From Chitinophaga niabensis (GTDB taxonomy: Bacteria; Bacteroidota; Bacteroidia; Chitinophagales; Chitinophagaceae), in NCBI RefSeq assembly GCF_900129465.1, contig NZ_FSRA01000001.1:2296482-2360481 (forward strand): a stretch of DNA of 64,000 nt, given 5' to 3'. Positions within the stretch are counted from its first letter, which is position 1, and each line of letters begins with the position of its first letter. Below the pieces are notes generated by a model, which saw only the letters and a list, made by a program, of their open reading frames with translations, was not told the DNA's origin and did no database searches. Position numbers and translations under genes: made by a program. Below, one piece after another: positions 6,603-15,402 of the stretch.

Positions 6603-8930
6603 CTCCAGTTCTTTCACCCGTTCGTATATTCCGGGGCTGTGTTTTCTGATCTTAATCTTCACATATTTTGAGGCGGGCATATTACTTTCCTTCACCACAT
6701 TATTAACGGAAACCAAAACGTTTGTCTCAGGGAAATAGGTCACCGTATTTTTCTCAGGTATCGGGTACGCAATGATGATGAATAAGGGGGCAATCCGCTC
6801 TTTGTTATCATCGTAGTTGAAAAGATCTACCTTATCCCCTGCTTTGAAACCTGCCTTCTCAATATCCTTTTCATTCATAAATATTACCCGGCGTTCGTTC
6901 TTAACACCCCGGTAACGATCATCCAATCCATAGATGGTAGTATTAAACTGATCGTGCGTACGGGTAGTAGCCATCATATATTCATCATCCGCAAGGCTGG
7001 TTTCAGGTAAACCTGTTAGCGTAAAGGGAACATGATTTCCAAATTCTTCTGTAATAAAGTTCCCATCCCGCGCCGCATTAGGCAGATAGAACCCTCCTTT
7101 TTCCCGTACCCTTTTATTATAATCCTCAAAGCCGGGGATACATCTTTCAATATCATCCCTTACTGCGTCGTAACTATCCGCATAACGCTGCCAGTTTACA
7201 ACGGTGTTCCGAAGTGTGGCTATTGCCAGGCGGCAGGCAATCTGCGTTTCGTTAATAAGGTTATCAGATACAGGCGTTAACATTCCTTTGGATGACTGCA
7301 CAACGCCCATTGAATTTTCTGTGCTGATGATCTGTAATTCTCCATTTACAATATCGAGGTCACTACGGGATAAGGTAGGCAGGATAATAGCCTCTTTGCC
7401 GTGTATTAAATGCCCCCTGTTAAGTTTTGTGGAAACCCAGGCTGTTAAATTCAATTTCCGGATTGCTGCAGCGGTATAGGTAGTATCCGGCGTAGCAGAT
7501 AAGAAATTCCCACCCATACAAAAAAGCACTTTCAGCTTTCCCTCCTGCATTGCTTTTATGGCCCTGACTACATCATACCCATGTTTGCGCGGAGGGTTAA
7601 AGCCAAAAACCTGCTGCATGCGGTCTAATTGCGCATTGGTGGGTTTTTCATTGATCATCATCGTTCTGTTCCCCTGCACATTGCTATGCCCTCTCACCGG
7701 GCAAACGCCGGCTCCTGGTTTCCCTATACTTCCTTTTAATAAAAGTATATTGAGCATTTCTTTGATCATGTCTACCCCATTGGGCTGCTGGGTAATACCC
7801 ATCCCCCAACATATAATTATGCGTTTTTTATATGCCAGCATCTGAGCGGCTTCATAAAGATCTGCCTGGGATACACCGGATGCTTCTGCCAGCTCTTCTA
7901 AAGTATAATTTTCAAATTGCCGGATAAAGGCATCATAACCTACGGTCTTTTCTTCTATAAATTCACGGTCAATTACCTGGCCGGGGGATTTCCCCTCAAG
8001 ATCGAGTAATAACAATTCAATGGCCTTTAACAATGCCATATCACCATTTATTTTCACAGGCAGGTAAAGGTCCGCCAGCTTACCGCCATGGCCGATAACA
8101 CCACTAATCTCCTGGGGATTTCGGAAGCCCATTAATCCGGCTTCCGGCAAAGGGTTTACGGCGATGATCTTAGCGCCGTTCCTTTTACCCTTTTCCAGTG
8201 CACTCAGCATCCTGGGAGCATTGGTACCCGGGTTTTGCCCGATGATCATAATTACATCCGTATCGTAAAAATCTTCCAGTTTTACCGTTCCCTTTCCGAT
8301 CCCTATAGTAGGACGCAAAGCAGTTCCCGATGTTTCATGACACATATTGGAGCAGTCCGGCATATTGTTGGTGCCATACTCTCTGACAAAAAGCTGGTAG
8401 ACAAATGAAGCTTCATTGCTCGTTCTCCCGGAAGTGTAAAAAGCAGCCTCATCCGGGGAGTTCAATGCGTTCAGATGACTGGCTATCTTCTTAAAGGCAT
8501 CGTCCCAGGTGATCGGCTGATAATGGGTTCCGCCTTCCGGGAGATACATAGGTTCCGTTAGCCTTCCTAAACGGCCGATTTCGTAATCATTCAATCTGGC
8601 CAGGTCATAAACGGAATTATCTTTAAAGAACTCCGCAGTTATTTTTTTGGTGGTGGCTTCTTCAGCCAAAGCCTTCACGCCATTCTCGCAATATTCACCG
8701 AGGGGAGATCTGTCATCATCAGGGTCCGGCCATGCGCAGCTTGAACAATCAAAGCCGCCAAACTGGTTCATTTTGAATAAGGCTTTTGTTCCGCGAAGAG
8801 GTATGCCCTGCTCAAAAAGATCCGCCAATGCTGCTTTAACAGCAGGAATACCGGCAGCCCATTTTTTCAGCGGCGTTAGCTTCAGGCCGGTTAATTTATA
8901 GGGGTTTTCTGGGTTGGGTTTTTCTTGCAT
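6582..8930 (-). CDS. FdhF/YdeP-family molybdopterin oxidoreductase (formate dehydrogenase-like)
   Basis: 782 residues, usual length for the YdeP group. The N-terminus has Cys62-x2-Cys65 (DCSSCAWPDP) and Cys81 (GEYCENG), the Fe-S region of this family. It is followed by the molybdopterin oxidoreductase fold with YTSGRTSNEASF (about 165-176), Cys197 in the SNMCHETSG motif, the bis-MGD-binding region and a C-terminal molydopterin-dinucleotide-binding domain (TRTHDQFNTTIYG, about 690). Members are soluble and are annotated as formate dehydrogenase alpha-like or of unknown substrate; in E. coli YdeP contributes to acid resistance. FdhD, the sulfurtransferase for Mo-bisPGD enzymes, is encoded 7 bp upstream and is probably co-transcribed. 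The true substrate cannot be told from sequence. Confidence 0.9.
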   Translation of the reverse strand: MQEKPNPENPYKLTGLKLTPLKKWAAGIPAVKAALADLFEQGIPLRGTKALFKMNQFGGFDCSSCAWPDPDDDRSPLGEYCENGVKALAEEATTKKITAEFFKDNSVYDLARLNDYEIGRLGRLTEPMYLPEGGTHYQPITWDDAFKKIASHLNALNSPDEAAFYTSGRTSNEASFVYQLFVREYGTNNMPDCSNMCHETSGTALRPTIGIGKGTVKLEDFYDTDVIMIIGQNPGTNAPRMLSALEKGKRNGAKIIAVNPLPEAGLMGFRNPQEISGVIGHGGKLADLYLPVKINGDMALLKAIELLLLDLEGKSPGQVIDREFIEEKTVGYDAFIRQFENYTLEELAEASGVSQADLYEAAQMLAYKKRIIICWGMGITQQPNGVDMIKEMLNILLLKGSIGKPGAGVCPVRGHSNVQGNRTMMINEKPTNAQLDRMQQVFGFNPPRKHGYDVVRAIKAMQEGKLKVLFCMGGNFLSATPDTTYTAAAIRKLNLTAWVSTKLNRGHLIHGKEAIILPTLSRSDLDIVNGELQIISTENSMGVVQSSKGMLTPVSDNLINETQIACRLAIATLRNTVVNWQRYADSYDAVRDDIERCIPGFEDYNKRVREKGGFYLPNAARDGNFITEEFGNHVPFTLTGLPETSLADDEYMMATTRTHDQFNTTIYGLDDRYRGVKNERRVIFMNEKDIEKAGFKAGDKVDLFNYDDNKERIAPLFIIIAYPIPEKNTVTYFPETNVLVSVNNVVKESNMPASKYVKIKIRKHSPGIYERVKELEAAQTFS

Positions 8931-8937
8931 GTTATTC

Positions 8938-9777
8938 TCATTTAAAATTTATTTGACCTGCATTGTAGATATTAAACCTGTTTTCCTTCAGGAATCCCAG
9001 GAGCGTCATATCAAATTCTTTAGCAAGCTCTACGGCCAGGCTTGATGGAGCACCGATAGCGGCAACAATTGAAATGCCTGCCATGGCTGCTTTTTGAATT
9101 AGTTCAAAACTTGCTCTTCCGCTAAGGAGTAAAATATGCTGGTTCAATGGCATCAGCCCTTCGAACAACGCGCTGCCGATCAATTTGTCCAGGGCATTGT
9201 GCCTGCCTACATCTTCCCGTAACAGCAGCAATGATCCATCCAGGGAGAAAAGGCCGGTTGCATGCAGGCCACCTGAGGCGGCGAAGCCTCTTTGTGCTTC
9301 TCTTAATTTATCCGGCAACTGGAAGAGGAGATCGGTAGACAGGTTTAACTGAGGTTTATCTAAATGACAAAATGCGTTGACTGTTCTTATGGATTGGATG
9401 GAATCTTTTCCGCAAACACCGCAGCTGGAAGTTGTATAGAAGTTCCTGTCCGATTGTACCAGGAAAGGTATGAATCCTTCTGTAAGTTCTACCATCACGG
9501 TATTATTGGTGTGGGAGATGATTTTTATATCATCTTTGGAAGAAATGATGCCTTCTGTGAATAGGAAACCAGCAGCCAGCTCCTGGTCGTTGCCGGGGGT
9601 GCGCATGGTAACGGAGATGTTCTTTTGCGTTCTGTTTATTCCGGCATCATAGGCGATCTTTATCTCCAGGGGCTCTTCCACGGAAAGTATATCGGAAAAC
9701 TCTGAGATTGATACGCCATCCATCCTTCTGATAACAACCTGTTTGATGGAAGGCATTTCAAGACTGTTTATTTCCAT
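8938..9777 (-). CDS. fdhD: Formate dehydrogenase accessory sulfurtransferase FdhD
   Basis: 279 residues from the ATG at 9777 (MEINSLEMPS); a TTG two codons earlier is less likely. The hallmark Cys-x2-Cys is at Cys119/Cys122 (TTSSCGVCGKDS). Other FdhD blocks are visible: ELAAGFLFTEGII, RGFAASGGLHATGLF, REDVGRHNALDKLIG and LSGRASFELIQKAAMAGI. FdhD passes sulfur from IscS to the molybdenum cofactor of formate dehydrogenases. It is encoded just upstream of the YdeP-like enzyme, its likely client. Confidence 0.95.
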   Translation of the reverse strand: MEINSLEMPSIKQVVIRRMDGVSISEFSDILSVEEPLEIKIAYDAGINRTQKNISVTMRTPGNDQELAAGFLFTEGIISSKDDIKIISHTNNTVMVELTEGFIPFLVQSDRNFYTTSSCGVCGKDSIQSIRTVNAFCHLDKPQLNLSTDLLFQLPDKLREAQRGFAASGGLHATGLFSLDGSLLLLREDVGRHNALDKLIGSALFEGLMPLNQHILLLSGRASFELIQKAAMAGISIVAAIGAPSSLAVELAKEFDMTLLGFLKENRFNIYNAGQINFK

Positions 9778-9831
9778 GATCAAATTATTAATGTGCTCCT
9801 GAATTTACGATATTAGTGAGATACGGGGAAC

Positions 9832-9861
9832 AAAAAGGCCGCCTGATTTCTCAGATGGCCT
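9832..9861 (-). terminator. Intrinsic terminator after the 325-aa secreted protein gene
   Basis: A 26-nt hairpin (9836-9861) with two 11-nt arms and a 4-nt loop (GAAA on the minus strand), followed on the minus strand by a T run (9832-9836). One of four copies of the same module in this window (also at 10929, 12193 and 23060). Confidence 0.75.
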
Positions 9862-9897
9862 CAAAGTTCGCCGGGAACCAGTGCCCCCGTACGATAC

Positions 9898-10875
9898 TTA
9901 TAGCGAAAACACCTTATGAAAAGTTTCCATAATAACTTTCAGGGTAAAGGAATAATTTTTACCTGATGAATCGCTTAATTCAACACGCTCCTTTTCTTCG
10001 TTTACTATCACTTTTGCAATTGGTCCCAGACCTATAAAATCTTTATTTAAGCGTATTACAAAACCTGATACAGGATCAATAATAAACAAATTCACGTCTC
10101 CTGTATTAATACTTTGTTTCACCAATAAGAACTCACGGATCATTTGAACTTCATCAATTGAAGGCCATCTTAATTTATCGTTTGCGTCAAAAAGCCTGTT
10201 ATCGTTTACAAAAACCCAGCTATATCCTTTATTGTTCTTAATCACAACACCATGCGAAGTTGTATAGATCCGGTTTTCACCCTCTCCTTTTGTGATCCTG
10301 AAACCTTTGTGGTTATGTGGGTTGTAATCAATCCAAAAAGATGCTGATTTCATTTTGTTAAAATCAAAGCCAGGTGAACCTTCTGTGTTCTTCAGCAACT
10401 TTTCGTACTTATAATTACTCAAAATCGCATAGTAGCCCTGGGGGATCTTTGGCTCTCCTGGTATCCATGCAGGCGTATACTTTGTTGAAAAATCTACCAG
10501 TTGTGATCCTTTCAGGCCAACCTTGTTGGAACAAGCCTCTATTAACCAATTTAATGATGCGTCAATAGTATCTTTCCTGCTAAATAATATCTCCCCGATT
10601 GATTCACTACCAGAACTACCTATGACATCGGGGATATTGCAAATTCCAAAGAAGCTCCCAAATGAATAAAACATAGAAAAATCGTATTCCTTCTTTGTTT
10701 TGCCGTCAAAATATTGAATTTCCTTTGATGAAAATGCAGGGCCTCCATCCTCAACTATAGTAACCTGGTCTATTACACCATCTTTGTTGAAGTCTCTTTT
10801 ACGGGACTGGGGCTGGCCATATGTTGAAATGGATAAAAGGAGAAAGGAGAACAGGCAGATTGTTAATTTATTCAT
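9898..10875 (-). CDS. Secreted protein of unknown function
   Basis: 325 residues. The N-terminal signal peptide (MNKLTICLFSFLLLSISTYG) is followed by an EF-hand-like or FG-GAP/VCBS-like stretch (DFNKDGVIDQVTIVEDG, residues about 29-45). I recognise no catalytic domain in the rest. It stands alone on the minus strand with its own terminator. The DxDxDG-type loop suggests Ca2+ binding, as in secreted proteins that carry one dockerin-like or VCBS repeat. Product unknown. Confidence 0.7.
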   Translation of the reverse strand: MNKLTICLFSFLLLSISTYGQPQSRKRDFNKDGVIDQVTIVEDGGPAFSSKEIQYFDGKTKKEYDFSMFYSFGSFFGICNIPDVIGSSGSESIGEILFSRKDTIDASLNWLIEACSNKVGLKGSQLVDFSTKYTPAWIPGEPKIPQGYYAILSNYKYEKLLKNTEGSPGFDFNKMKSASFWIDYNPHNHKGFRITKGEGENRIYTTSHGVVIKNNKGYSWVFVNDNRLFDANDKLRWPSIDEVQMIREFLLVKQSINTGDVNLFIIDPVSGFVIRLNKDFIGLGPIAKVIVNEEKERVELSDSSGKNYSFTLKVIMETFHKVFSL

Positions 10876-10928
10876 AGGTATCCAGGGCTATTTAATTAAG
10901 CCGAATTTACGTTATTAAATCCTAACGC

Positions 10929-10961
10929 AAAAAAAAGGCCGCCTGATTTCTCAGATGGCCT
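10929..10961 (-). terminator. Intrinsic terminator after the nucleoside hydrolase gene
   Basis: Same 11-4-11 hairpin module (10936-10961) as at 9836, identical through both arms. It is followed on the minus strand by an 8-base T run (10929-10936). Confidence 0.78.
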
Positions 10962-11001
10962 TAAAGCATCCCCGTTTAGTTTTTCAGGGAATCATCCGAT
11001 T

Positions 11002-11994
11002 CTATTTCTCCTTTTTTTGCATCACCATCAGTAAATCGAACTTTTCAGCTATCACTTTGGGATCAATACCTTCTGCGAACTCACTGACGAGATAATGCCG
11101 CTCATCGTTTGGTGCTAAACGCCACAAGTTCGTTCCGTTTTCGAAAATATGGTTATAGCCATGTTCTTCCAGTTTGAAATAAGGCAAGTGCCCTCTGACG
11201 GCCACATAAACGGCAATGATGTCCGCGCTGTGGTGCCAGTTCCTTTTCCATCCCTCAAGGAATAATTTATACGCATGAGCCATTGGGGTGTGCTTATATT
11301 TTTCATTGAAAAAAATCTTTCCCGTAGGTACACTGTCTGCAAAAGCTCCCCCTCCGGTGAAATATATGCAGGTGGGCCATGCTGCGGCAACATGCTGGGT
11401 GGAGCGCGGATCGGTCTTGAAATTACCCCAGGGTCTCGGATCCTGATCAGCCGGGTATCTGCCGCCCATACATACCAGGTGCTTCACTTTCTTCTTAACC
11501 AGGTCAATGCCTTTTAATTGGCTAAATTGATCTGCCTCTGAGTCCAGCAGTTTGGAAAGATTGGTGAGGTCGCCCACTGTTACCACAACCACGCTTGAAT
11601 CCGGTTGCGATGATAATATCTTCCGGTATAACGTTGTCGCCTCTGGCATATCCTCTCCCAGTTTAACATCTGGCTTAAAGTCCCCGCAAATCCTGCGTGC
11701 ATATCTGGATTTATTATACACGCCGAACCGCTGCACGGCGCCGATAGGAATATCCGGTCTGCCATAATAGGTATTGATAACATCCACTACTCCCGGCGAC
11801 CATGGGTTGAGGCTGGAGACCATAACGGCCAGGATTTCCGCTTCTCCGAGGCTGGCAAAACCGTGGAGCATCGCCAGGGCTCCTACGTCATCCACATCGG
11901 AATCCATGTCTGTATCGAAAATAATTTTTACGCGCTGCGCTAAAGTAAGATGGCATAGCATCAGGCAAAGGATCAATAGTACTATGTTTTTCAT
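11002..11994 (-). CDS. Secreted nucleoside hydrolase (IunH-like family)
   Basis: 330 residues. Signal peptide MKNIVLLILCLMLCHLTLAQ, then the nucleoside-hydrolase Ca2+-binding signature at the start of the mature protein (IIFDTDMDSDVDDVGALAML, about residues 24-43). Further family features include VVVVTVGDLTNLSKLL and VKHLVCMGGRYP. Members cleave the N-glycosidic bond of ribonucleosides. The signal peptide implies a periplasmic or extracellular scavenging role. The final active-site Asp/His region is divergent (HHSADIIAVYVAVRGH), so substrate is uncertain. Monocistronic, ending in a strong terminator. Confidence 0.85.
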   Translation of the reverse strand: MKNIVLLILCLMLCHLTLAQRVKIIFDTDMDSDVDDVGALAMLHGFASLGEAEILAVMVSSLNPWSPGVVDVINTYYGRPDIPIGAVQRFGVYNKSRYARRICGDFKPDVKLGEDMPEATTLYRKILSSQPDSSVVVVTVGDLTNLSKLLDSEADQFSQLKGIDLVKKKVKHLVCMGGRYPADQDPRPWGNFKTDPRSTQHVAAAWPTCIYFTGGGAFADSVPTGKIFFNEKYKHTPMAHAYKLFLEGWKRNWHHSADIIAVYVAVRGHLPYFKLEEHGYNHIFENGTNLWRLAPNDERHYLVSEFAEGIDPKVIAEKFDLLMVMQKKEK

Positions 11995-12196
11995 ATGTGG
12001 CTGTATCGTTTTTCAGTTTACGTGGCACTTTCATAAAACAGACGCGCAACGAGTTATTTGGGACCTATCGCTGGGAAAAAATCATTGAGTGGGAATGCGC
12101 TGTGATAAGGAAAGCATTGTATTCCGGTTTTGCAGATGCTGCACTGTTTTTTGAAGAAGAGGAAATTTTCAGGCAGCCCTGGCCTCAAAATTAAAA
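11995..12196. other. Intergenic region between the nucleoside hydrolase and the island
   Basis: About 200 bp with no convincing gene. A plus-strand frame ending at 12194 codes for protein-like sequence (GTYRWEKIIEWECAVIRKAL) but lacks a good start, so it may be the remnant of a gene. The promoter of the nucleoside hydrolase must lie at the left end, although no full TTTG/TAnnTTTG pair is visible. Confidence 0.35.
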
Positions 12197-12222
12197 AGGC
12201 CACCCGATTTCTCAGATGACCT
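12193..12222 (-). terminator. Terminator module next to the left attachment site
   Basis: A variant of the 11-4-11 hairpin (12197-12222) with a T run on the minus strand. It directly follows the displaced 3' end of tRNA-Pro, so it is probably the original tRNA-Pro terminator separated from its gene by insertion of the island. Confidence 0.65.
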
Positions 12223-12277
12223 TAAAGCTTGTCGGGACGACTAGATTCGAACTAGCGACCTCTTGCACCCCATGCAA
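12223..12277. repeat. Left attachment site (displaced 3' end of tRNA-Pro)
   Basis: 55 bp identical to 23091-23145. It covers the tRNA-Pro sequence from the anticodon loop to the 3' end plus a few downstream bases. Beyond the anticodon stem the sequence diverges (AGCTGG here, GCGCGC in the intact gene), so this copy cannot make a tRNA. Confidence 0.93.
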
Positions 12278-12370
12278 AGCTGGTTACAAAGCCAAATCCT
12301 ATCTAATCGTCTAATTATCAGTCAATTGAATAAAATTCAATAATAATTCTCCTGTTTCGCTAAAAGGTAC

Positions 12371-12387
12371 TAACCCAATTTGACCCC
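12371..12387 (-). repeat. Left subterminal inverted repeat (possible integrase arm site)
   Basis: Read on the minus strand, this 17-mer (GGGGTCAAATTGGGTTA) matches the plus-strand 17-mer at 23008-23024 in 15 of 17 positions. It lies 93 bp inside the left attachment core. Such inverted subterminal sites are typical binding sites for tyrosine recombinases or excisionases. Confidence 0.5.
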
Positions 12388-12409
12388 AAAATAATATTAT
12401 TCCCTGATT

Positions 12410-12625
12410 TTATCGATTCCTATGTTTGTTTATACAATCAGTGATCTCATCTACCAAGTGTTCTGCCATTTCTAAAAACACTGCTCTTTCTGCATTGGAT
12501 AATTTTGATTTTTTAAAGAAAGACAATTTCCTGTAAAAGGTAGCTTCTGAATATCCACATTCTATAGAAACCATTTCCCTAAAAGACTTTCCAGAATTTG
12601 AAAAAAGCTGGTGAATATCTTTCAT
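12410..12625 (-). CDS. Small protein of unknown function, possible helix-turn-helix
   Basis: 71 residues. A stretch at about 18-36 (MVSIECGYSEATFYRKLSFF) looks like a DNA-binding helix-turn-helix, with 'GYSEATFYRKL' as the recognition part. It is the last gene of a minus-strand pair, 11 bp after the 173-aa gene, at the left end of the island. No family recognised. A small regulator or excisionase is possible from size and position only. Confidence 0.55.
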   Translation of the reverse strand: MKDIHQLFSNSGKSFREMVSIECGYSEATFYRKLSFFKKSKLSNAERAVFLEMAEHLVDEITDCINKHRNR

Positions 12626-12636
12626 AAATATGATGT

Positions 12637-13158
12637 TTAATAGTTATGCAATTCCTCAAAAACTTCTAAAAGGGTAGCCTCCCTGGACTGATATTCACCT
12701 AAAAAACTGGTTATACCCCAGAAATTGCAGCCAAATTCTCTAAAAACCACTTCTCCTAAAGAGATCAATTCATCTCCTAACCAATGAGGGATTAATAACC
12801 ACTGATAGACATACCTATAGCTACTTCTAGCATCTTCCAATAATTTAAGGTCATTCTCAATTTGCAATTTCCTTTGCAAGAAAGCATTAAGGAACAAATC
12901 TTCCAGTTTCAGTATAACCTTCCTATTGATTTCAGCTAACTCTTTTTCCAACTCTTTCTGCTTTTCAGCAATTATAGCTTCTGTACCAAAAATCTCTTCA
13001 TCAGATAATCTAACTCTGTATTCTTCCCTGTTATAGATGGAATGGAAGTATTTCATATCCTTATCTGCATACAGGGTTATATTTACAAGGTGTGTTTGAT
13101 CCTGTAAAATGGATTTATTCAGGAACTCCAGAAATTGAATAATTATTTTCTCCTCCAT
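12637..13158 (-). CDS. Protein of unknown function (173 aa)
   Basis: 173 residues, no signal peptide or membrane segment. The middle (about 60-115) is a charged coiled coil (EKQKELEKELAEINRK). The C-terminus is rich in aromatic residues (YRYVYQWLLIPHWLGDEL). Not recognised. It precedes the small possible HTH gene by 11 bp and is likely co-transcribed with it. Confidence 0.6.
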   Translation of the reverse strand: MEEKIIIQFLEFLNKSILQDQTHLVNITLYADKDMKYFHSIYNREEYRVRLSDEEIFGTEAIIAEKQKELEKELAEINRKVILKLEDLFLNAFLQRKLQIENDLKLLEDARSSYRYVYQWLLIPHWLGDELISLGEVVFREFGCNFWGITSFLGEYQSREATLLEVFEELHNY

Positions 13159-13185
13159 GTCTGTTTTATTAGGGCGAAATGAAAA

Positions 13186-13203
13186 GGGGGCAATTACGCC
13201 CCC
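13186..13203. other. GC-rich hairpin upstream of the 173-aa gene
   Basis: GGGGGC and GCCCCC arms separated by 6 bases, an unusual GC block in AT-rich surroundings, about 30 bp upstream of the 173-aa start and next to the 13221-13254 terminator. It could be a second terminator (TTTTC follows on the minus strand) or a regulatory hairpin in the leader. Confidence 0.4.
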
Positions 13204-13220
13204 CCTGAACTTATAAAAAC

Positions 13221-13254
13221 TAAAAAAGCCTCCTGAACATCTATCAGGAGGCTT
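13221..13254 (-). terminator. Intrinsic terminator after the lipoprotein gene
   Basis: Perfect 11-bp stem (13226-13236 with 13244-13254) with a 7-nt loop, followed on the minus strand by a run of T. It ends transcription of the lipoprotein gene 20 bp after its stop. Confidence 0.88.
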
Positions 13255-13274
13255 AATATTTAAAGATTGATTCC

Positions 13275-13976
13275 TTATTTCTCTTTCAAAGCTTGCAGAC
13301 TTTCAATTAATTCTTGCGTTGCACTGCCCACAAAATCTTCCCAGAAAGGCTGTTCTACAACTTGGTATGGCTGAACATCCTTCTTGCTTGAATAAGGAAA
13401 TTTAGGCCCCCTTTTGCCTATAACAACTTCACATCCATCAGAGCAGTAAACTTTATTAAAATTGTAACTACCTGCAAATTCATTTTCTCCAATAAGAACT
13501 ACCTTAAAGGCTACTGAAACTCCTTTAACTGAAATACTCTTCCCCTCACTGAAAACACCTTCTTTCCCACTGTTAGTATAATACTTATTGGTTCTATAAA
13601 CTACATTTTTGTCAAGCTTAGTCAATTCAAGAATTAAATCAGTATCAGTTTGCTTCTTTATTTGAGAATAATCTATCTTCTCCCCTGACTTCTTTACAAT
13701 CTCACTAAAAAGGGCTCTATCCCTGACAATATAGCCAGCCTTCAGAAATTCCTTCTCAATTATATTATAAATAAAATCATTATTGTCCTTCTGTGTTGTA
13801 TTGTCCTTAGTATCAGGTACTCTTAATACTACTTTAGGAATCTTGTTTTCTTTCAAAAAGGTTTCAAGTTTCTTTGTAGTCACCACTTCTGGCTTGGGGG
13901 AAAACTTAATGAACTTTTGAGTTGAACATGCAGAGAGAAGAACTATTCCAATAGATAATAGGTAAGCTGCTTTCAT
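13275..13976 (-). CDS. Lipoprotein of unknown function, LpoB/CsgG-like region
   Basis: 233 residues. The N-terminal signal ends in a lipobox (LLSACSTQK, Cys17), so it is a predicted lipoprotein. The central part (IIEKEFLKAGYIVRDRALFS, then IKKQTDTDLILELTKLD) resembles the alpha/beta pattern of LpoB/CsgG-type periplasmic lipoproteins, in which an ageing 'xxxGYxVxDR' segment precedes a strand. I cannot confirm this. It has its own terminator and sits alone between DUF3871 and the left-end pair of island genes. Envelope-located cargo; function unknown. Confidence 0.65.
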   Translation of the reverse strand: MKAAYLLSIGIVLLSACSTQKFIKFSPKPEVVTTKKLETFLKENKIPKVVLRVPDTKDNTTQKDNNDFIYNIIEKEFLKAGYIVRDRALFSEIVKKSGEKIDYSQIKKQTDTDLILELTKLDKNVVYRTNKYYTNSGKEGVFSEGKSISVKGVSVAFKVVLIGENEFAGSYNFNKVYCSDGCEVVIGKRGPKFPYSSKKDVQPYQVVEQPFWEDFVGSATQELIESLQALKEK

Positions 13977-14055
13977 TTTGGTGATTTTGGGTGATTAAAC
14001 TTTTACAATGTGAGCAAATATACATTAACTCATCTAAGATTAATCATTATATCTA

Positions 14056-15039
14056 TCACTTTATAAACCAACTTGTTTGTGTGCCATCCATTGCATTTTT
14101 TATTTCATCAACAAACATGAAAGCATTCATTGATCTGTCCAGGAAAGTATCTATATAAGAACTTTTGTTAGCACCTGTGAATAGGTTATACATCTTCCAA
14201 AGATTAATATTCCCTGCTTCATTCCTGCAAAAACTTTCATCTTTGAAATAGTCCTTGCAGATAGCACTGATCTGGTTATCCCCAAAGAGCAAAGGAGATA
14301 TACCTGCTTTTATATGTGCTGGCAAATAGTTGTACAGCTTGCATCTCCCAATCAATTGAACAAACCGCCTTTCTGATAAGTTATAATTTGTAAAATCTTT
14401 CATTCTTTTAATGTGCAGGGATGCATTATACTGCTGGATTAGTGAGTATATAGCATTTTTAAGTTGTTCAAGACTTTTGACCCTTAGATCTGCTTTATAG
14501 CCATCACTCCAAACACACAGATTTGTGCAGACCAAGTTTTTGAAGCCTATGAAAACCTTAAATGTTTCATCAGAGCCTTTCTTGCTGTTCAGATTATCCA
14601 GGGAATAAGACTTTACACCTCCAATGGTTAGAGATAGGGTATTGCCATCAATTGTATCTGAAATAGTAGGAACTTCTATGACAAAAGCCATCCTTTCATA
14701 ATAAAGGGTCTTTTCATGCTCTAAAAGGTCTTTAGCAGCTTTATTTTTAGCTTCTGGCACTCTGCCTTTAATTGGATGGCTTAATCTAATAGAGGGGCTT
14801 AAAATAGTTTCCCTATTAAAAATATCTCCTGTAACCTGTGCTGCTATATCCATAAAGTCACAATGAGAAATTAATGGCTCATTATCCTTCGCAAAACAAG
14901 GGATTGTATGATAATTCCTTATTTCAGTTAAGGTGAATTCCTCAGTATTGGCTTGTAGAAAGGGCTTGGATGTGGAAACTTCTTCAAAATCAATGTAGGA
15001 ATGATTTCCAAACTTATTTATAAGAGAAACTTCATTCAT
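14056..15039 (-). CDS. DUF3871 family protein
   Basis: 327 residues. The N-terminal block (FLQANTEEFTLTEIRNYHTI, then CFAKDNEPLISHCDFMDIAAQV) and the following RLSHPIKGRVPEAKNKAAKD are characteristic of DUF3871, a family I associate with Bacteroidota mobile elements. The family looks related to the DUF932-type proteins of plasmids and phages, whose function is unknown. No membrane segment. Encoded at the left of the island, 40 bp after an 81-aa gene; both read minus. Confidence 0.8.
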   Translation of the reverse strand: MNEVSLINKFGNHSYIDFEEVSTSKPFLQANTEEFTLTEIRNYHTIPCFAKDNEPLISHCDFMDIAAQVTGDIFNRETILSPSIRLSHPIKGRVPEAKNKAAKDLLEHEKTLYYERMAFVIEVPTISDTIDGNTLSLTIGGVKSYSLDNLNSKKGSDETFKVFIGFKNLVCTNLCVWSDGYKADLRVKSLEQLKNAIYSLIQQYNASLHIKRMKDFTNYNLSERRFVQLIGRCKLYNYLPAHIKAGISPLLFGDNQISAICKDYFKDESFCRNEAGNINLWKMYNLFTGANKSSYIDTFLDRSMNAFMFVDEIKNAMDGTQTSWFIK

Positions 15040-15079
15040 AAAATAAATTATATGATTTGAAATGGAGATGATAAATAGG

Positions 15080-15325
15080 TTAAAACTGCATTAGAATTTG
15101 AAAGTGCCAATGGAAGTAGGGTTTTCCATTAATGACGTAAATTATTATGTCTTGAAGATTTGTATTTACTTCTTCCACAATCATTCTAGTATCTGGTGGA
15201 ATATCATCCAACTTTGCAATGGTGATAACTCCAAAAGGACAAAACAAACTTTTCAATTCCCCCTTCTTATTTACGACCAGAATGCTACAAGCATAATTAA
15301 ATAGTGGTTTCTTGTTAAAGTCCAT
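15080..15325 (-). CDS. Small protein of unknown function (81 aa)
   Basis: 81 residues of mixed alpha/beta composition (YACSILVVNKKGELKSLF, then IIIYVINGKPYFHWHFQI), not hydrophobic enough to be membrane-bound. First gene of the left minus-strand group, 40 bp before DUF3871, with a 77-bp divergent promoter region shared with the plus-strand 245-aa gene. No family recognised. Confidence 0.55.
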   Translation of the reverse strand: MDFNKKPLFNYACSILVVNKKGELKSLFCPFGVITIAKLDDIPPDTRMIVEEVNTNLQDIIIYVINGKPYFHWHFQILMQF

Positions 15326-15402
15326 AATTATTAATTAAATTCATAAAATATATTTAGCCAGTTTAAGCGAGACACTTAGTCTTTCACTTATTATTAAAGA
15401 GT

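Noticed and set aside
12056..12194. Protein-like plus-strand stretch left of the island.
   Set aside because: No acceptable start codon or ribosome site and too short to assign; may be a decayed gene, but not supported as a CDS.
12223..12310. Second tRNA gene at the left island end.
   Set aside because: Only the 3' half from the anticodon loop is present; the acceptor 5' strand and D arm are missing, so it is an attachment-site copy and not a tRNA.
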